Below, one piece after another: positions 7,733 through 16,950 of a stretch of 64,000 nucleotides of DNA. The DNA is from Maribacter dokdonensis DSW-8 (GTDB taxonomy: Bacteria > Bacteroidota > Bacteroidia > Flavobacteriales > Flavobacteriaceae). Numbering within the stretch: position 1 is the first letter of the stretch; each line of letters starts with the position of its first letter. The translations under genes were made by a program, and so were the position numbers. Location: positions 868,001-932,000 of the forward strand of contig NZ_LDPE01000002.1 in assembly GCF_001447995.1 (NCBI RefSeq), read 5' to 3'. Under the pieces are notes generated by a model. That model did not search any database. It saw nothing but the letters and a program-made list of their open reading frames with translations, and had not been told where the DNA came from.

Positions 7733-9316
7733 CTAGTTTTTGTTTACAAGATCCATTAAATCAACATCATTGCCCAACAAAACTTCTTTAGAGTCTATAC
7801 GTCCTTTTTCTGGTCCGTTCTCTAATTTTAATACACCTCTAGGGCAAACAGCGGAACAGATACCACAGCCAACACAACTAGATCGTACAATGTTTGCGCC
7901 TTTTTGAGCGTAAGCACGTACATCTATACCCATTTCACAGTAGGTAGAACAGTTACCGCAAGAGATACATTGACCACCATTGGTAGTAATTCTAAATTTA
8001 GAGAACATACGTTGCTGAAATCCTAATATTGCGGCCATTGGGCATCCAAATCTACACCATACACGGTTTCCTAAAATGGGGTAGAAACCTGTTCCTATTA
8101 CCCCGGAGAAAATACTACCGATCAAAAAGCTATAGGTAGAACGTAGGGTTTCTGCTTTAAAAATGAATATGTTTCCAGAGCCACTAAAAAAGTGCATGCC
8201 TATTAATACCGCTATTATGGTAAAATATCCAATAGCGCCATATTTGGCATCTTTCTCAAGTTCGTCTCTTTTGTAAATCATTACCCACGCAAATACAGCG
8301 GTTAAAATAATGGCAACGCCAGAAATAAACATGGTTTTTGTTAGCCAGTATTTACTGGTGTCGTTACCTAAATAAGAGTAGATTACCGCAGTAGTCATTA
8401 AGGTTACGAATACTACTACACTGTGTACTACCCAGCGCTCAACTTTCCAGGCGAATTTAGATTTATCACTTAATTGACGAAAAGAATCTCCAGCAGTTTC
8501 GGCCAGGCCACCACAACCACAAACCCAAGAGCAGTACCAACGTTTACCATATTTATAGGTTAAGAAAGGAGATATAACAAATATGGATATGATCCCAAAG
8601 AATAACATAGTCATACCTACACTGCCAGAATCTATGAAACCGTTAATACGGTAACGCTCAAAATTATAATAATTTAAGGGCCACATATTCTTAAGGTCAT
8701 AATAGGGTAAATCACCGTTTAACCTTGCCATAATTTCTGGGATAAAGAATGCAAATGCCGTTTGAAAGAACATAACACTTACCGTTCTTAACTGTTCGTA
8801 TTTATTGTGACGGTATTTCCAAATAAATTTAGCTCCAAAAGCCAAAATAGCTACGGTATATAGCGTACCATAAACAAACCATTGGCTGGCTGGGTTGCCA
8901 CTTAAAGCTTTGCTCAACGGGTCAAATAATGCAATTAAACCAGTGTTGTCACCATCTTTTACTAGTCCTAAATATTGCGGATAAAAGTAAAGAACAATGT
9001 AGAATCCTGTTAAGGCGATACCTGCCATCCAGGCTAGTACACCTCTGCTGGACATTGATTTAAACCAAACCCCATCATTTTTTATCCCTTTATGTTTATG
9101 TGCATATGCAGCTTGTGAAAACCAAATAATTCCGGCAAAAATGGCAAGAATAGCTATTGAAAGCCATAGTGCACTATTGCCTAAATTTAAATTGAACAAT
9201 TGTAAAATAAGAATGCCCATACCGGTCATACCTGTTATTACTGCCAATTTTTGGCCAGTGTTCAAAGCTTTTGGCGGTTCTCCCGCAAGTGACATACTTC
9301 TATTTAAATTACCCAT
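7733..9316 (-). CDS. Membrane polyferredoxin (NapH/NosR/CcoG-like 4Fe-4S protein)
   Basis: A 527-residue integral membrane protein with many helices and a cytoplasmic C-terminal ferredoxin domain. Two 4Fe-4S motifs are complete: Cys450, 453, 456 and 460 (CISCGNCSTYC) and Cys481, 484, 487 and 491 (CVGCGICSAVCP). Two more cysteine pairs (CSWVCGCGG and CRFGCP) match the CxxxC(P) signatures of the NapH/NosR group. Such proteins pass electrons between quinol or flavin donors and partner enzymes across the membrane. It sits 30 bases after a FAD/NAD(P) oxidoreductase, its likely electron partner. The final acceptor is not visible in the window. Confidence 0.85.
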   Translation of the reverse strand: MGNLNRSMSLAGEPPKALNTGQKLAVITGMTGMGILILQLFNLNLGNSALWLSIAILAIFAGIIWFSQAAYAHKHKGIKNDGVWFKSMSSRGVLAWMAGIALTGFYIVLYFYPQYLGLVKDGDNTGLIALFDPLSKALSGNPASQWFVYGTLYTVAILAFGAKFIWKYRHNKYEQLRTVSVMFFQTAFAFFIPEIMARLNGDLPYYDLKNMWPLNYYNFERYRINGFIDSGSVGMTMLFFGIISIFVISPFLTYKYGKRWYCSWVCGCGGLAETAGDSFRQLSDKSKFAWKVERWVVHSVVVFVTLMTTAVIYSYLGNDTSKYWLTKTMFISGVAIILTAVFAWVMIYKRDELEKDAKYGAIGYFTIIAVLIGMHFFSGSGNIFIFKAETLRSTYSFLIGSIFSGVIGTGFYPILGNRVWCRFGCPMAAILGFQQRMFSKFRITTNGGQCISCGNCSTYCEMGIDVRAYAQKGANIVRSSCVGCGICSAVCPRGVLKLENGPEKGRIDSKEVLLGNDVDLMDLVNKN

Positions 9317-9346
9317 GGTAGGTGTGTTTTTATTTTAATAATTGAG

Positions 9347-10693
9347 TTAGGCGATGCTGAAAATTCGTTTCCAACTTTTTTTCTTCGGATTAATGTTCTT
9401 GTTGTAATCGCTATTGTATTTGGCAACAATTGCGTCCTCATGTAGTTTGTAGAATTCCGGATCAAAGTTGGCATCTTTTAAGTAAGTCATTACATGATCA
9501 ATATCTTTGTTCTCCGTTAACCATTGGTCAAAGATCTCATGTCTCATGCGTATGCCAAAAGTGTTGATACCTAAAAATTGATTAGTGTCTTTGTCGAACG
9601 CTACGGTAATACATATTTTTTCTTCGGGGTGTCTCCAATGAAAATGCTGTTCAGTTTCTTTTTTGCCTCGTTCACTAAACACCCATCCGTAAGTTTGGTA
9701 CTCCACATCTAAAAATTTAGCAGAGTTGAACCAGTGACCGGGATTATACTTTCTTGGGTTTCCACAAATAGTCTGTGCTAGGGTTTCGCCCATCATTCTA
9801 CCAGTATACCATACGGCCTCTATAGGTCTTCTGCTACCTATGCCTTCATGTTGCTCTGCACAATCGCCAATGGCGTACACGTCTTTTATGTTGGTTTCTA
9901 AAAATCTATTTACTTTAACACCTCTGCCTATTTCTATGCCAGAATCTTTTAGAAAATCTATATTAGGGGCAACACCAGCAGTTAGGCCAACAACGTTACA
10001 TTCAATGGTTTCACCTTTATCTGTAACAACAGCTTTGGCATGACCGTTATCATCGGCAATAATTTTTTCAAGATTAGTGTCTAACTGTAAATCTATATGG
10101 TGCTCTATTATGTGTTCGTTGATCATTGCGGATTCTCCTGCGGGTAGCACACCGTTCCAAAAACTTTTTTCACGAACTAAAAAAGTGACCGGTATTTCTC
10201 TAGAACGCAACATTTCTGCCATTTCTATACCTATAAGTCCGCCACCAACAATTACCGCTCTATTACACACCTTGTTGTTAGGGGCATTTTTTTCTAGCAT
10301 TTCAAGATCTTGTTTGGAATACAGTCCTTGTACACCTTTTAAATCTTGACCGGGCCAGCCAAACTTGTTAGGTTTTGAGCCGCTTGCAATTACCAATTTG
10401 TCATAAGAAACGGTAGAACCTCCTTTTAAAAGTAATTTTTTAGAATCGGTGTCTACTTTTTCAACAAAACCGTTCATAAGATCAATTCTGTTCTTTTTCC
10501 AGAACCAGTTCTCATAAGGTTGGGTATGTTCAAATTTCATGTGGCCCATGTAAACATACATTAGGGCTGTTCGCGAAAAGAAATAATCGCTTTCTGCAGA
10601 AATAATAGTAATTCTTTTGTCCGATAGTTTACGAATATGTCTAGCTAAAGTGACCCCAGAAATGCCATTACCTATAATTACAATATGATCCAT
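9347..10693 (-). CDS. FAD-dependent NAD(P)H oxidoreductase (pyridine nucleotide-disulfide family)
   Basis: A 448-residue two-dinucleotide-binding-domain flavoprotein. The FAD motif GNGISGVTLARHI is at the very N-terminus, the NAD(P) motif VIVGGGLIGIEMAEML near residue 150, and the second FAD motif DVYAIGDCAEQ near 280. It lacks a redox-active CxxxxC disulfide and resembles the NirB/rubredoxin-reductase group rather than thioredoxin reductase. A C-terminal extension of about 100 residues (ending KKKSWKRIFSIA) is unassigned. It is the first gene of a two-gene operon with the membrane polyferredoxin, so it probably feeds NAD(P)H electrons to it. Divergent from the DUF547 gene. Confidence 0.85.
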   Translation of the reverse strand: MDHIVIIGNGISGVTLARHIRKLSDKRITIISAESDYFFSRTALMYVYMGHMKFEHTQPYENWFWKKNRIDLMNGFVEKVDTDSKKLLLKGGSTVSYDKLVIASGSKPNKFGWPGQDLKGVQGLYSKQDLEMLEKNAPNNKVCNRAVIVGGGLIGIEMAEMLRSREIPVTFLVREKSFWNGVLPAGESAMINEHIIEHHIDLQLDTNLEKIIADDNGHAKAVVTDKGETIECNVVGLTAGVAPNIDFLKDSGIEIGRGVKVNRFLETNIKDVYAIGDCAEQHEGIGSRRPIEAVWYTGRMMGETLAQTICGNPRKYNPGHWFNSAKFLDVEYQTYGWVFSERGKKETEQHFHWRHPEEKICITVAFDKDTNQFLGINTFGIRMRHEIFDQWLTENKDIDHVMTYLKDANFDPEFYKLHEDAIVAKYNSDYNKNINPKKKSWKRIFSIA

Positions 10694-10809
10694 AAAATGA
10701 TTTTGTTGGTGGTTGTGTCGGTATTAAAGGTAATAACTTAACAGCTACATTTTAATTTAGAAAGATTATAAACTTGTTATAACTCTGTGATACTTTTAAT
10801 CGTAGTTTG

Positions 10810-10830
10810 CGTTTTAATGAAATTAAAACG
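10810..10830. promoter_or_regulatory. Perfect inverted repeat in the divergent promoter region
   Basis: CGTTTTAAT-GAA-ATTAAAACG, 9 bp each side of a 3-base spacer, in the 278-base gap between the oxidoreductase and DUF547 genes. There is no U tract, and no gene reads into it from either side, so it is a better candidate for a shared operator than for a terminator. A pair of TTATAA palindromes at 10766-10771 and 10777-10782 lies nearby. The cognate regulator is unknown. Confidence 0.45.
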
Positions 10831-10971
10831 TCTTTGTAACATCCAGAAAATCAGTGATTAATTGAGACGTAAGTATTGAAAAAATCGTTGAAAAATATTT
10901 TTTTGTTTGTATGGTTTTTAAAAAATGACCGACTTAAACAATCTCAAAAGCAATTTTAAATTAAGATTACC

Positions 10972-11688
10972 ATGAAAAAAACTATTATACCTTTTTTGTT
11001 CATCCTTTTTGCTGTAAGCAGTATAACGGCACAAGATTTAACTACTTTTTTTAGCAAAAGCGATAGCTTTTTTAAAGCCAATGTAGTGAACGGCAAAGTG
11101 AAGTATGCCGCAATTAAAAATGACACAAAAAGTTTAAATGAGGTTTTGGAAATAGCAAAGGGTATTTCGGTTTCTAAATCTGATGCTATACAATACCAAG
11201 CCTTTTGGATCAATGCTTATAATTTATTGGTCATAGACGGTATTGTAAACAATTACCCATTAAAATCACCATTGGATGTTCCTGGATTTTTTGATAAAAC
11301 TAAACATGAGGTTGGCGGTAAATCCATAACCTTGAACGGTATAGAGAATAATTTGCTGAGAGCGGAATTTCCTTCTGAAGCAAGATTTCATTTTGTATTG
11401 GTATGTGCAGGTTTGGGTTGCCCTCCTATTATAAATACGGCATATAAACCGGCTACATTGAACAGTCAATTACAAAAACAAACGGTTTTGGCATTGAACA
11501 ACCCCAATTTTATAAAAGTGAATAAGAATAAGGTACAAATTTCACAATTATTCGAGTGGTATAAGGGAGATTTTGAACAAAAAGGAAGCACCGTAGATTT
11601 TATTAATACCTACAGAAAAGAACAATTACCAGAAAAGGCAAAGGTATCTTACTATCCTTATGACTGGTCTTTGAACGAAACCAAATAA
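10972..11688 (+). CDS. Secreted DUF547 protein
   Basis: A 238-residue protein with a signal peptide cleaved near ITAQD (about residue 21). The DUF547 core is recognisable from FWINAYNLLVIDGIV (about 80-95) and HFVLVCAGLGCPPI (about 140-155), the latter with an invariant-looking Cys. DUF547 proteins have no established biochemical role; some structural relation to cysteine-peptidase-like folds has been suggested. From memory, relatives often sit near arsenosugar-type genes, a set of which lies 5 kb downstream here. An outer-membrane barrel follows after 30 bases, so the two are co-transcribed. Confidence 0.85.
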   Translation: MKKTIIPFLFILFAVSSITAQDLTTFFSKSDSFFKANVVNGKVKYAAIKNDTKSLNEVLEIAKGISVSKSDAIQYQAFWINAYNLLVIDGIVNNYPLKSPLDVPGFFDKTKHEVGGKSITLNGIENNLLRAEFPSEARFHFVLVCAGLGCPPIINTAYKPATLNSQLQKQTVLALNNPNFIKVNKNKVQISQLFEWYKGDFEQKGSTVDFINTYRKEQLPEKAKVSYYPYDWSLNETK

Positions 11689-11718
11689 TCAATTTAGAAT
11701 TTTTAAAAAAAACCAAAG

Positions 11719-12594
11719 ATGAGAGTTTCAACAAAAACGATATTTTCAATAGTTTTCTTTTGCTCAATAATATCGGGCTTTGCCCAAGATAGTTTGCAGC
11801 AGAAAAGTAATATTCAACAGTATACACCTTCAAAATTGGTAGGTAAGGGTCAGTATGATGTAAAATGGTTCAACAATTTATACACACAGACCAAAAGTAC
11901 TTTTACAGACGGTACTGAACCTAGACAAACCTTTTTTACCTCTACGTTAGAAGGATATACAGGTGTAGGAACCAATAAACGATGGAATATAGGTGCTATT
12001 TTAGAATTTAGATCTAACGTGATCGGTGATAGAAGTGCTACTGATGTTTTTAAATTTGATGGCGAAAATAACACGGCTAGATCTGGACTTACCTCCATTG
12101 CACCATCTGTAAAGTTTGTGCCAATAGCATCGGTAAGTAATTTTTCCATACAGAGTTCTTTCTTTATTCCGTTGGTAGATAATGAAACTGAAAACGGGGT
12201 TTTCCTAGATCAAAAAGGTTACATATGGCAGAATAGATTTTTCTATGACTATACTTTTCCGGGAGACAAATGGCAACTTTTTAGTGAAATAAACTCAGAG
12301 TTGAGTTTTGGTGATAAAGAAGAAAGCTTTGCCAATAATAGTTTAAACCTGACCCCAGGTTTGTTCTTGAGCTATTTTCCTTCTAGTAAATTCACAGTTT
12401 TAGCTTTGGCGCAACATTCTCAACGATTGGATTTAGGTAACAATTTTGCACAAGATTTCACTGCCATTGGTGGTGGTGCAAAGTATCAGTTAACAAGTGC
12501 CTTGAACCTAGAATTGCTGTATACTAATTTTGTACGCGGTAGTAATACCGGTTTAGGACAAACATTTAATCTAGGGTTAAGAGGTATTTTTTAA
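11719..12594 (+). CDS. Outer-membrane beta-barrel protein of unknown function
   Basis: A 291-residue protein with a signal peptide (MRVSTKTIFSIVFFCSIISGFAQ). The rest is alternating amphipathic beta strands rich in aromatic residues (for example NIGAILEFRSNVIG, NFSIQSSFFIPLV, FTVLALAQHSQRL), ending in the strand LGLRGIF with a terminal Phe, typical of outer-membrane barrels. I do not recognise the family. It is the second gene after the DUF547 protein and is closed by a terminator, so the pair forms a unit divergent from the redox operon. Confidence 0.75.
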   Translation: MRVSTKTIFSIVFFCSIISGFAQDSLQQKSNIQQYTPSKLVGKGQYDVKWFNNLYTQTKSTFTDGTEPRQTFFTSTLEGYTGVGTNKRWNIGAILEFRSNVIGDRSATDVFKFDGENNTARSGLTSIAPSVKFVPIASVSNFSIQSSFFIPLVDNETENGVFLDQKGYIWQNRFFYDYTFPGDKWQLFSEINSELSFGDKEESFANNSLNLTPGLFLSYFPSSKFTVLALAQHSQRLDLGNNFAQDFTAIGGGAKYQLTSALNLELLYTNFVRGSNTGLGQTFNLGLRGIF

Positions 12595-12613
12595 TTTTTA
12601 TTTGAGTGTTTCT

Positions 12614-12654
12614 TAAAAGAGTCTATTGTTGTAGGGCAATTAGACTCTTTTTTG
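12614..12654 (+). terminator. Rho-independent terminator
   Basis: A stem of 11 bp, AAAAGAGTCTA with TAGACTCTTTT, extended by TTG/CAA across a one-base bulge, followed by a T run. It is 20 bases after the barrel-protein stop and closes the DUF547/barrel unit. Confidence 0.85.
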
Positions 12655-12734
12655 GTTTAAATCATGTTGTTTTTAACTAAAATTGATTCCGTACTTAATT
12701 TGTTCTATATTGAGAGTCAAGATGAAATGTCCTT

Positions 12735-14027
12735 ATGGTTAATGACTTAAATACCTCAAAATGTAAAGGTATGCTGTTGGTTGTTGTAGTATTGTTTTTA
12801 GTATGCTCATCTGCGTATGGGCAAACCAATGTGGTAAGTCAACTGCAGATTTCAGGTACAAAGCGGACTAAGATTTCTTTTATTGAAAAGCTGGTTGCCT
12901 TAAAGAAAGGTATGGGGTTAGATTCTGTAGTAATGGATCAAGATATTCTCCGTTTAAAAAAACTGCCCTCAATATCTCACGCATATTATAAGGTGAATTT
13001 ATTGCCTAGTGACCAATGTATTGTGCAGTATGTTGTAGAGGAAAATTTTACTTTAATACCATTTGCCAATCTGTTTAGTTCTTCCAATGATAATTTCGCA
13101 TTTAGGGTAGGGCTGCAAGAATTTAATTCCTTTGGTCAAAATATTACTTTAGGAGCGTTTTATCAGTATGATAATTATAGTTCTTTTGGGGTAAGTGTAA
13201 GGGCACCTTACTTGGTTACCAGTAAGCTAGGTCTAGCATTAAACTATAATAATTTTACAACACTAGAGCCGGTGTTTTTTGAAAACGATACCGCAGATTA
13301 TAGGTATAGTAATACAGGATTTGAGCTGTTGGCGTTGTATGAGTTCAATTTATTCAACAGAATGGAATTTGGTTTCAGTTTTTTTACTGAAGATTATGCG
13401 TATGTTGACGGTGCTACCAGTGCAGATGTTCCATTGAACTTAAATGTTGATAAGCATTTGTTCAAATTTATTTATGATTATAACGGGTTGGACTATTACT
13501 ATCATTATTTAGACGGATTTAGAAGTCAACTAAATTTTCAGTACGTAGGTAGTACCGATGATAATTTACCTGAATTTTTAATTGGTTTTAACGATTTCAC
13601 CTTTTTTAAAAGAATTGGAGAACGGGGAAATTGGGCCAATAGATTGCGTTTAGGTTTGGCAAGTAACGTGGACAGTCCGTTCGCTCCTTTTACCGTAGAT
13701 AATAACTTAAATATAAGAGGTGTAGGCAACACTATAGATAGGGGTACCGCTATGATTGTGCTGAATACGGAATACAGGCAAACCATCATCGAAAAAAATA
13801 AATTTGTGCTACAAGGAAATTTCTTTATTGATGGTGGAACATGGAGAAACCCGGCTGGTGGGTTTGATGACTTATGGAAAAGTGAAAACCTTAGAATTTA
13901 CCCAGGTGTAGGGCTCAGGTTTATGCACAAGCGCATTTTCAATGCAATATTTAGAATAGATTACGGCTACGGAATCACAAAAGACGGAGACAATGGTATT
14001 GTCTTTGGTATTGGTCAATATTTTTAG
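12735..14027 (+). CDS. BamA/TamA-family (Omp85) outer-membrane protein with a single POTRA
   Basis: A 430-residue protein with a signal peptide ending at AYGQ (about residue 30), one POTRA-like domain (about 32-105: VSQLQISGTKRTKISFIEKLV to CIVQYVVEENFTLIPF) and a C-terminal 16-strand-type surface-antigen barrel ending DGDNGIVFGIGQYF. BamA itself has five POTRAs, so this is not the essential assembly factor. One-POTRA Omp85 proteins include secretion partners and poorly known members. I take the ATG at 12735; the ATG at 12771 is an alternative with a shorter n-region. A cell-wall amidase follows 66 bases later. Function unknown. Confidence 0.8.
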   Translation: MVNDLNTSKCKGMLLVVVVLFLVCSSAYGQTNVVSQLQISGTKRTKISFIEKLVALKKGMGLDSVVMDQDILRLKKLPSISHAYYKVNLLPSDQCIVQYVVEENFTLIPFANLFSSSNDNFAFRVGLQEFNSFGQNITLGAFYQYDNYSSFGVSVRAPYLVTSKLGLALNYNNFTTLEPVFFENDTADYRYSNTGFELLALYEFNLFNRMEFGFSFFTEDYAYVDGATSADVPLNLNVDKHLFKFIYDYNGLDYYYHYLDGFRSQLNFQYVGSTDDNLPEFLIGFNDFTFFKRIGERGNWANRLRLGLASNVDSPFAPFTVDNNLNIRGVGNTIDRGTAMIVLNTEYRQTIIEKNKFVLQGNFFIDGGTWRNPAGGFDDLWKSENLRIYPGVGLRFMHKRIFNAIFRIDYGYGITKDGDNGIVFGIGQYF

Positions 14028-14093
14028 CAATCTTTGTGTCTTTATGAGAGGTCTTCCGCAAATTATGGCATAGACCTTGCTTTTGGTACCAAG

Positions 14094-15128
14094 ATGAATT
14101 ACAATAATTTTACCATAGTAGTATGTATGTTATTAAGTGTTTTTTGCTTTGGGCAAGATTCATTAAAAACTATTGTTGCAGAACCTGGTGACGGTATATT
14201 GTCACTGTTAAGAAAGCAAGGTGTTGATCCCTATGAAGTGTTCGATGAATTTGTGTTGTTGAACAATGATAATTTACGCGATAGTGTACATCTTATTGCG
14301 GGTAGAACATACATTATGCCAGCTGTAAAATTAGATACTGTGGCAATTGTAGATTCCCTGCAGATACAATCTAAGGAAATTAAGGAATTGGAAAGTGTTT
14401 CTTACGATATATTTGGTGAGAAACATAAAAATGTCATTGAGAAAAGTGAGCGATTAAAAGGTACTATATATTATTTAGTGAGCGGTCATGGCGGTCCTGA
14501 TCCCGGGGCAATGGGCATATATGCCGGTAAGGCCATTGCAGAAGATGAATACGCATATGACATAACCTTGCGTTTGGCAAAAGAATTGCTTTCCCATGGT
14601 GCAAAAGTCTATATTATTATACAAGATCCCAATGACGGTATTAGAGATGATTTTATTTTAGAGATCGATCATGATGAGGTGGCTTATTTAGACAAAACAA
14701 TACCTTTAAATCAAGTTGCGAGATTAAAGCAGCGTGTAGAAATTGTAAATGATTTATATAAATCTAATAAAGGCAACTATCAAAGATTGATAGTTACGCA
14801 TGTAGATAGTAGAAGTGAGGGGCAGAACATAGATGTGTTTTTTTATCACCATGAGCATAGTAAAAATGGTAAAAGGTTGGCGCAAAGTATTCATAAGACC
14901 TTTGAAGCCAAGTATAAGAAATACCAACCAAACCGAAGCTACTCTGGTACTTTTGAGGATAGAACCTCTCTTTATTTGGTAAAAAAGACTCACCCTGCTA
15001 TGACCTTTATCGAAATTGGAAATATTAGAAATGCAAAAGATCAAGTAAGGATCGTAGATCCAGATAATAGGCAGGCATTGGCAAAATGGATCAGTGAAGG
15101 GGTGTTGCTGGATTATGAAGGGGAATAG
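14094..15128 (+). CDS. N-acetylmuramoyl-L-alanine amidase (Amidase_3) with N-terminal LysM-like region
   Basis: The ATG at 14094 gives a clean signal peptide (MNYNNFTIVVCMLLSVFCFGQ); an upstream TTG extension would bury it. Residues about 25-90 look LysM-like (GDGILSLLRKQGVDPYEVFD to LIAGRTYIMPAV), a peptidoglycan-binding fold. The zinc amidase domain begins at YLVSGHGGPDPGAMG (first His ligand) and includes EDEYAYDITLRLAKEL (Glu ligand), IVTHVDSR (second His) and FIEIGNIRNAKDQ (catalytic Glu). It would cut the lactyl-Ala bond in the periplasm, for example in cell separation. Its pairing with the Omp85-like gene upstream suggests a linked envelope task. Confidence 0.85.
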   Translation: MNYNNFTIVVCMLLSVFCFGQDSLKTIVAEPGDGILSLLRKQGVDPYEVFDEFVLLNNDNLRDSVHLIAGRTYIMPAVKLDTVAIVDSLQIQSKEIKELESVSYDIFGEKHKNVIEKSERLKGTIYYLVSGHGGPDPGAMGIYAGKAIAEDEYAYDITLRLAKELLSHGAKVYIIIQDPNDGIRDDFILEIDHDEVAYLDKTIPLNQVARLKQRVEIVNDLYKSNKGNYQRLIVTHVDSRSEGQNIDVFFYHHEHSKNGKRLAQSIHKTFEAKYKKYQPNRSYSGTFEDRTSLYLVKKTHPAMTFIEIGNIRNAKDQVRIVDPDNRQALAKWISEGVLLDYEGE

Positions 15129-15161
15129 AACTACTACTAACTGTCTAAATTGTTCTGCTTT

Positions 15162-15198
15162 AAAAAAAACCTTTACGGTTGTTATGTCCGTAAAGGTT
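15162..15198 (-). terminator. Rho-independent terminator of the kelch lipoprotein gene
   Basis: A perfect 11-bp stem AACCTTTACGG (15168-15178) / CCGTAAAGGTT (15188-15198). The eight A residues at 15162-15169 form a U tract only in the minus direction, so it serves the gene ending at 15232. Confidence 0.85.
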
Positions 15199-15231
15199 AA
15201 TATATAAGATTGCAATTAAATTAGTAGATAC

Positions 15232-16791
15232 CTAGTTTAAATCTGCTACTAAAACATCCCAATTTTGAAATTCTCCTTCTGCCACTTCTTCTTGTTGACC
15301 GTATAGAATATATATTTTTCCATTGATTACGGTCATAGAATGAATGGTTTCATTTTCAGAACTTGTTAGGTTAGTGCTCAATTCAGTGAATTCATTGTTT
15401 AATGTATTGTACACCCCTAAATAAGGATCATTGTCAACCTGAGTTAAAAATCCGTCAGGGTTACCATCTGCATCGGCATCATCTGTAAATGTTTTAATTT
15501 GTCCTCCCACAATTATTAAGTTTTCATGTTTACCGGTGAAGGTAAAATGGACAGATGATGGCATGGTTTCAGTGCTCAAATCCCCTGTTTCAAAATCATA
15601 GATATAAATAGTATTTTTTGCATTTTGACCAACGAACTCTTCTGTACCGCCAAAAACATATAGTTTGTTTTGGACGGTTTCTGCGCGGGCGCCACTTCTA
15701 ATTTCTGGCATGGTAGTTTCAAGAGAAAGTGATGAATTAAGATCATCCCATTTATAAATTTCATTACCAACATTTTGTGTGTCGCCAAGAGATCCGCCTA
15801 CGATAAAAATTTCGTCGTTTATTACGGCAGACCCATGTCTAGATAATGCAATCTGACCTTCATAAGAAGCACTGGTAGGATTTGTCTGTAAGCCTAAATC
15901 ATATGTATTTATATATTGCCCGCCAACTACTTTTAGTTTATTGTCTATAATATGAAGTTGTTTTGAAACAAAATCTCCTTGAAAAAATAATTGATCAGTG
16001 AGGTTGCCGTTTTCAAGATCGAATTTTGAGACACGTTCTGGATTCATGGAATCTGAACCTCTCATGCCATCTTCCCTGGTTACAATATAGATACTATTGC
16101 TGCTATTTGATCCTGTCATTCCTGGGGACATCCCGCTAACTGCATTTGATGGATAGGTGAAAGCAGGTGAAAAAGATAATGTTTTGGTAGGTACTTGTAC
16201 ATAGTCCTCCACTGTTTTTGGGCTAAGTATAATATCAATAGTTGATGAACCTTCGCCTAAAACGGTTCCTGTAATTGTATTTTCGTCTACATAGGTAAAT
16301 GTAAAACCAGGGCTTTCCAAGTTAGCGCTACTTTCACTAACAAAATCAAAGGATGTTTTAAAAGGAGATTCATAATAATCTACCAAGGTTTCCTCTATTG
16401 TTGTAGCCTCGGTTTCAATGAAATTTCCTGGTCTCCATTCTAATGTACCGTTAAAGTCTGTTTTAGAACCTGCAAATACTTCATTGATAAAAATAAGCTC
16501 GTCGTCAATAACATTAAAATTATTTGAAATATTAAAAGTCCCTGAATTATTGGTCAAAATAGCTTCAGTAATTTTCCATGTTTGTTGATTTCCATTTGTA
16601 AGGGAGTTTATGACAGTTTCCCTTTCTTCGGCTAAAACAACTGTGGGGTCTGTAACTTCCTCTTCTGGCTCTTCAATCTGTTCTTGTTCTTGTTGTTCAT
16701 TTTCGGTTACCTCGGTTTCGTCTTTATCACAACTGATAATAAAAAGAGTTAATACAGTAAAGAAAAAGTGCTTTAATACGTTGGTTTTCAT
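15232..16791 (-). CDS. Kelch-repeat (beta-propeller) lipoprotein
   Basis: A 519-residue protein with a lipoprotein signal (TLFIISC, lipid-modified Cys at about residue 21), then an acidic, Gln/Glu-rich tether (about 22-50). A lipocalin-like N-terminal region (about 55-190) precedes kelch-type blades from about 230 on. Recurrent blade signatures include SRHGSAVINDEIFIVGGS, GARAETVQNKLYVFGGTEE, GKHENLIIVGGQ and IHSMTVINGKIYILYGQ. Surface or periplasmic exposure is likely; a binding role is the usual guess for kelch propellers. It is a single-gene unit with its own terminator. A 14-bp palindrome ACATTTATAAATGT lies 22 bases upstream of its ATG. Confidence 0.8.
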   Translation of the reverse strand: MKTNVLKHFFFTVLTLFIISCDKDETEVTENEQQEQEQIEEPEEEVTDPTVVLAEERETVINSLTNGNQQTWKITEAILTNNSGTFNISNNFNVIDDELIFINEVFAGSKTDFNGTLEWRPGNFIETEATTIEETLVDYYESPFKTSFDFVSESSANLESPGFTFTYVDENTITGTVLGEGSSTIDIILSPKTVEDYVQVPTKTLSFSPAFTYPSNAVSGMSPGMTGSNSSNSIYIVTREDGMRGSDSMNPERVSKFDLENGNLTDQLFFQGDFVSKQLHIIDNKLKVVGGQYINTYDLGLQTNPTSASYEGQIALSRHGSAVINDEIFIVGGSLGDTQNVGNEIYKWDDLNSSLSLETTMPEIRSGARAETVQNKLYVFGGTEEFVGQNAKNTIYIYDFETGDLSTETMPSSVHFTFTGKHENLIIVGGQIKTFTDDADADGNPDGFLTQVDNDPYLGVYNTLNNEFTELSTNLTSSENETIHSMTVINGKIYILYGQQEEVAEGEFQNWDVLVADLN

Positions 16792-16950
16792 TTTGGTATA
16801 GTTTTAAATTAACATTTATAAATGTAAAATGGTAGATACCGGAGAACAATACCCGTTATTGGGTAATTTTAAAACTTAGACCTACTTATAGTAACTAATA
16901 GGTGTCGTAAATTTTTTTAAAATGTGAAGAAATAAAAAGGCGCCAATAAT

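Noticed and set aside
14034..14093. TTG start giving a 20-residue N-terminal extension of the amidase
   Set aside because: It would bury a good signal peptide that begins at the ATG at 14094.
16827..16840. 14-bp match AAATGGTAGATACC also at 55206-55219
   Set aside because: Both copies are in upstream regions, but a 14-base match is expected by chance in a 64-kb AT-rich window and the flanks do not agree.
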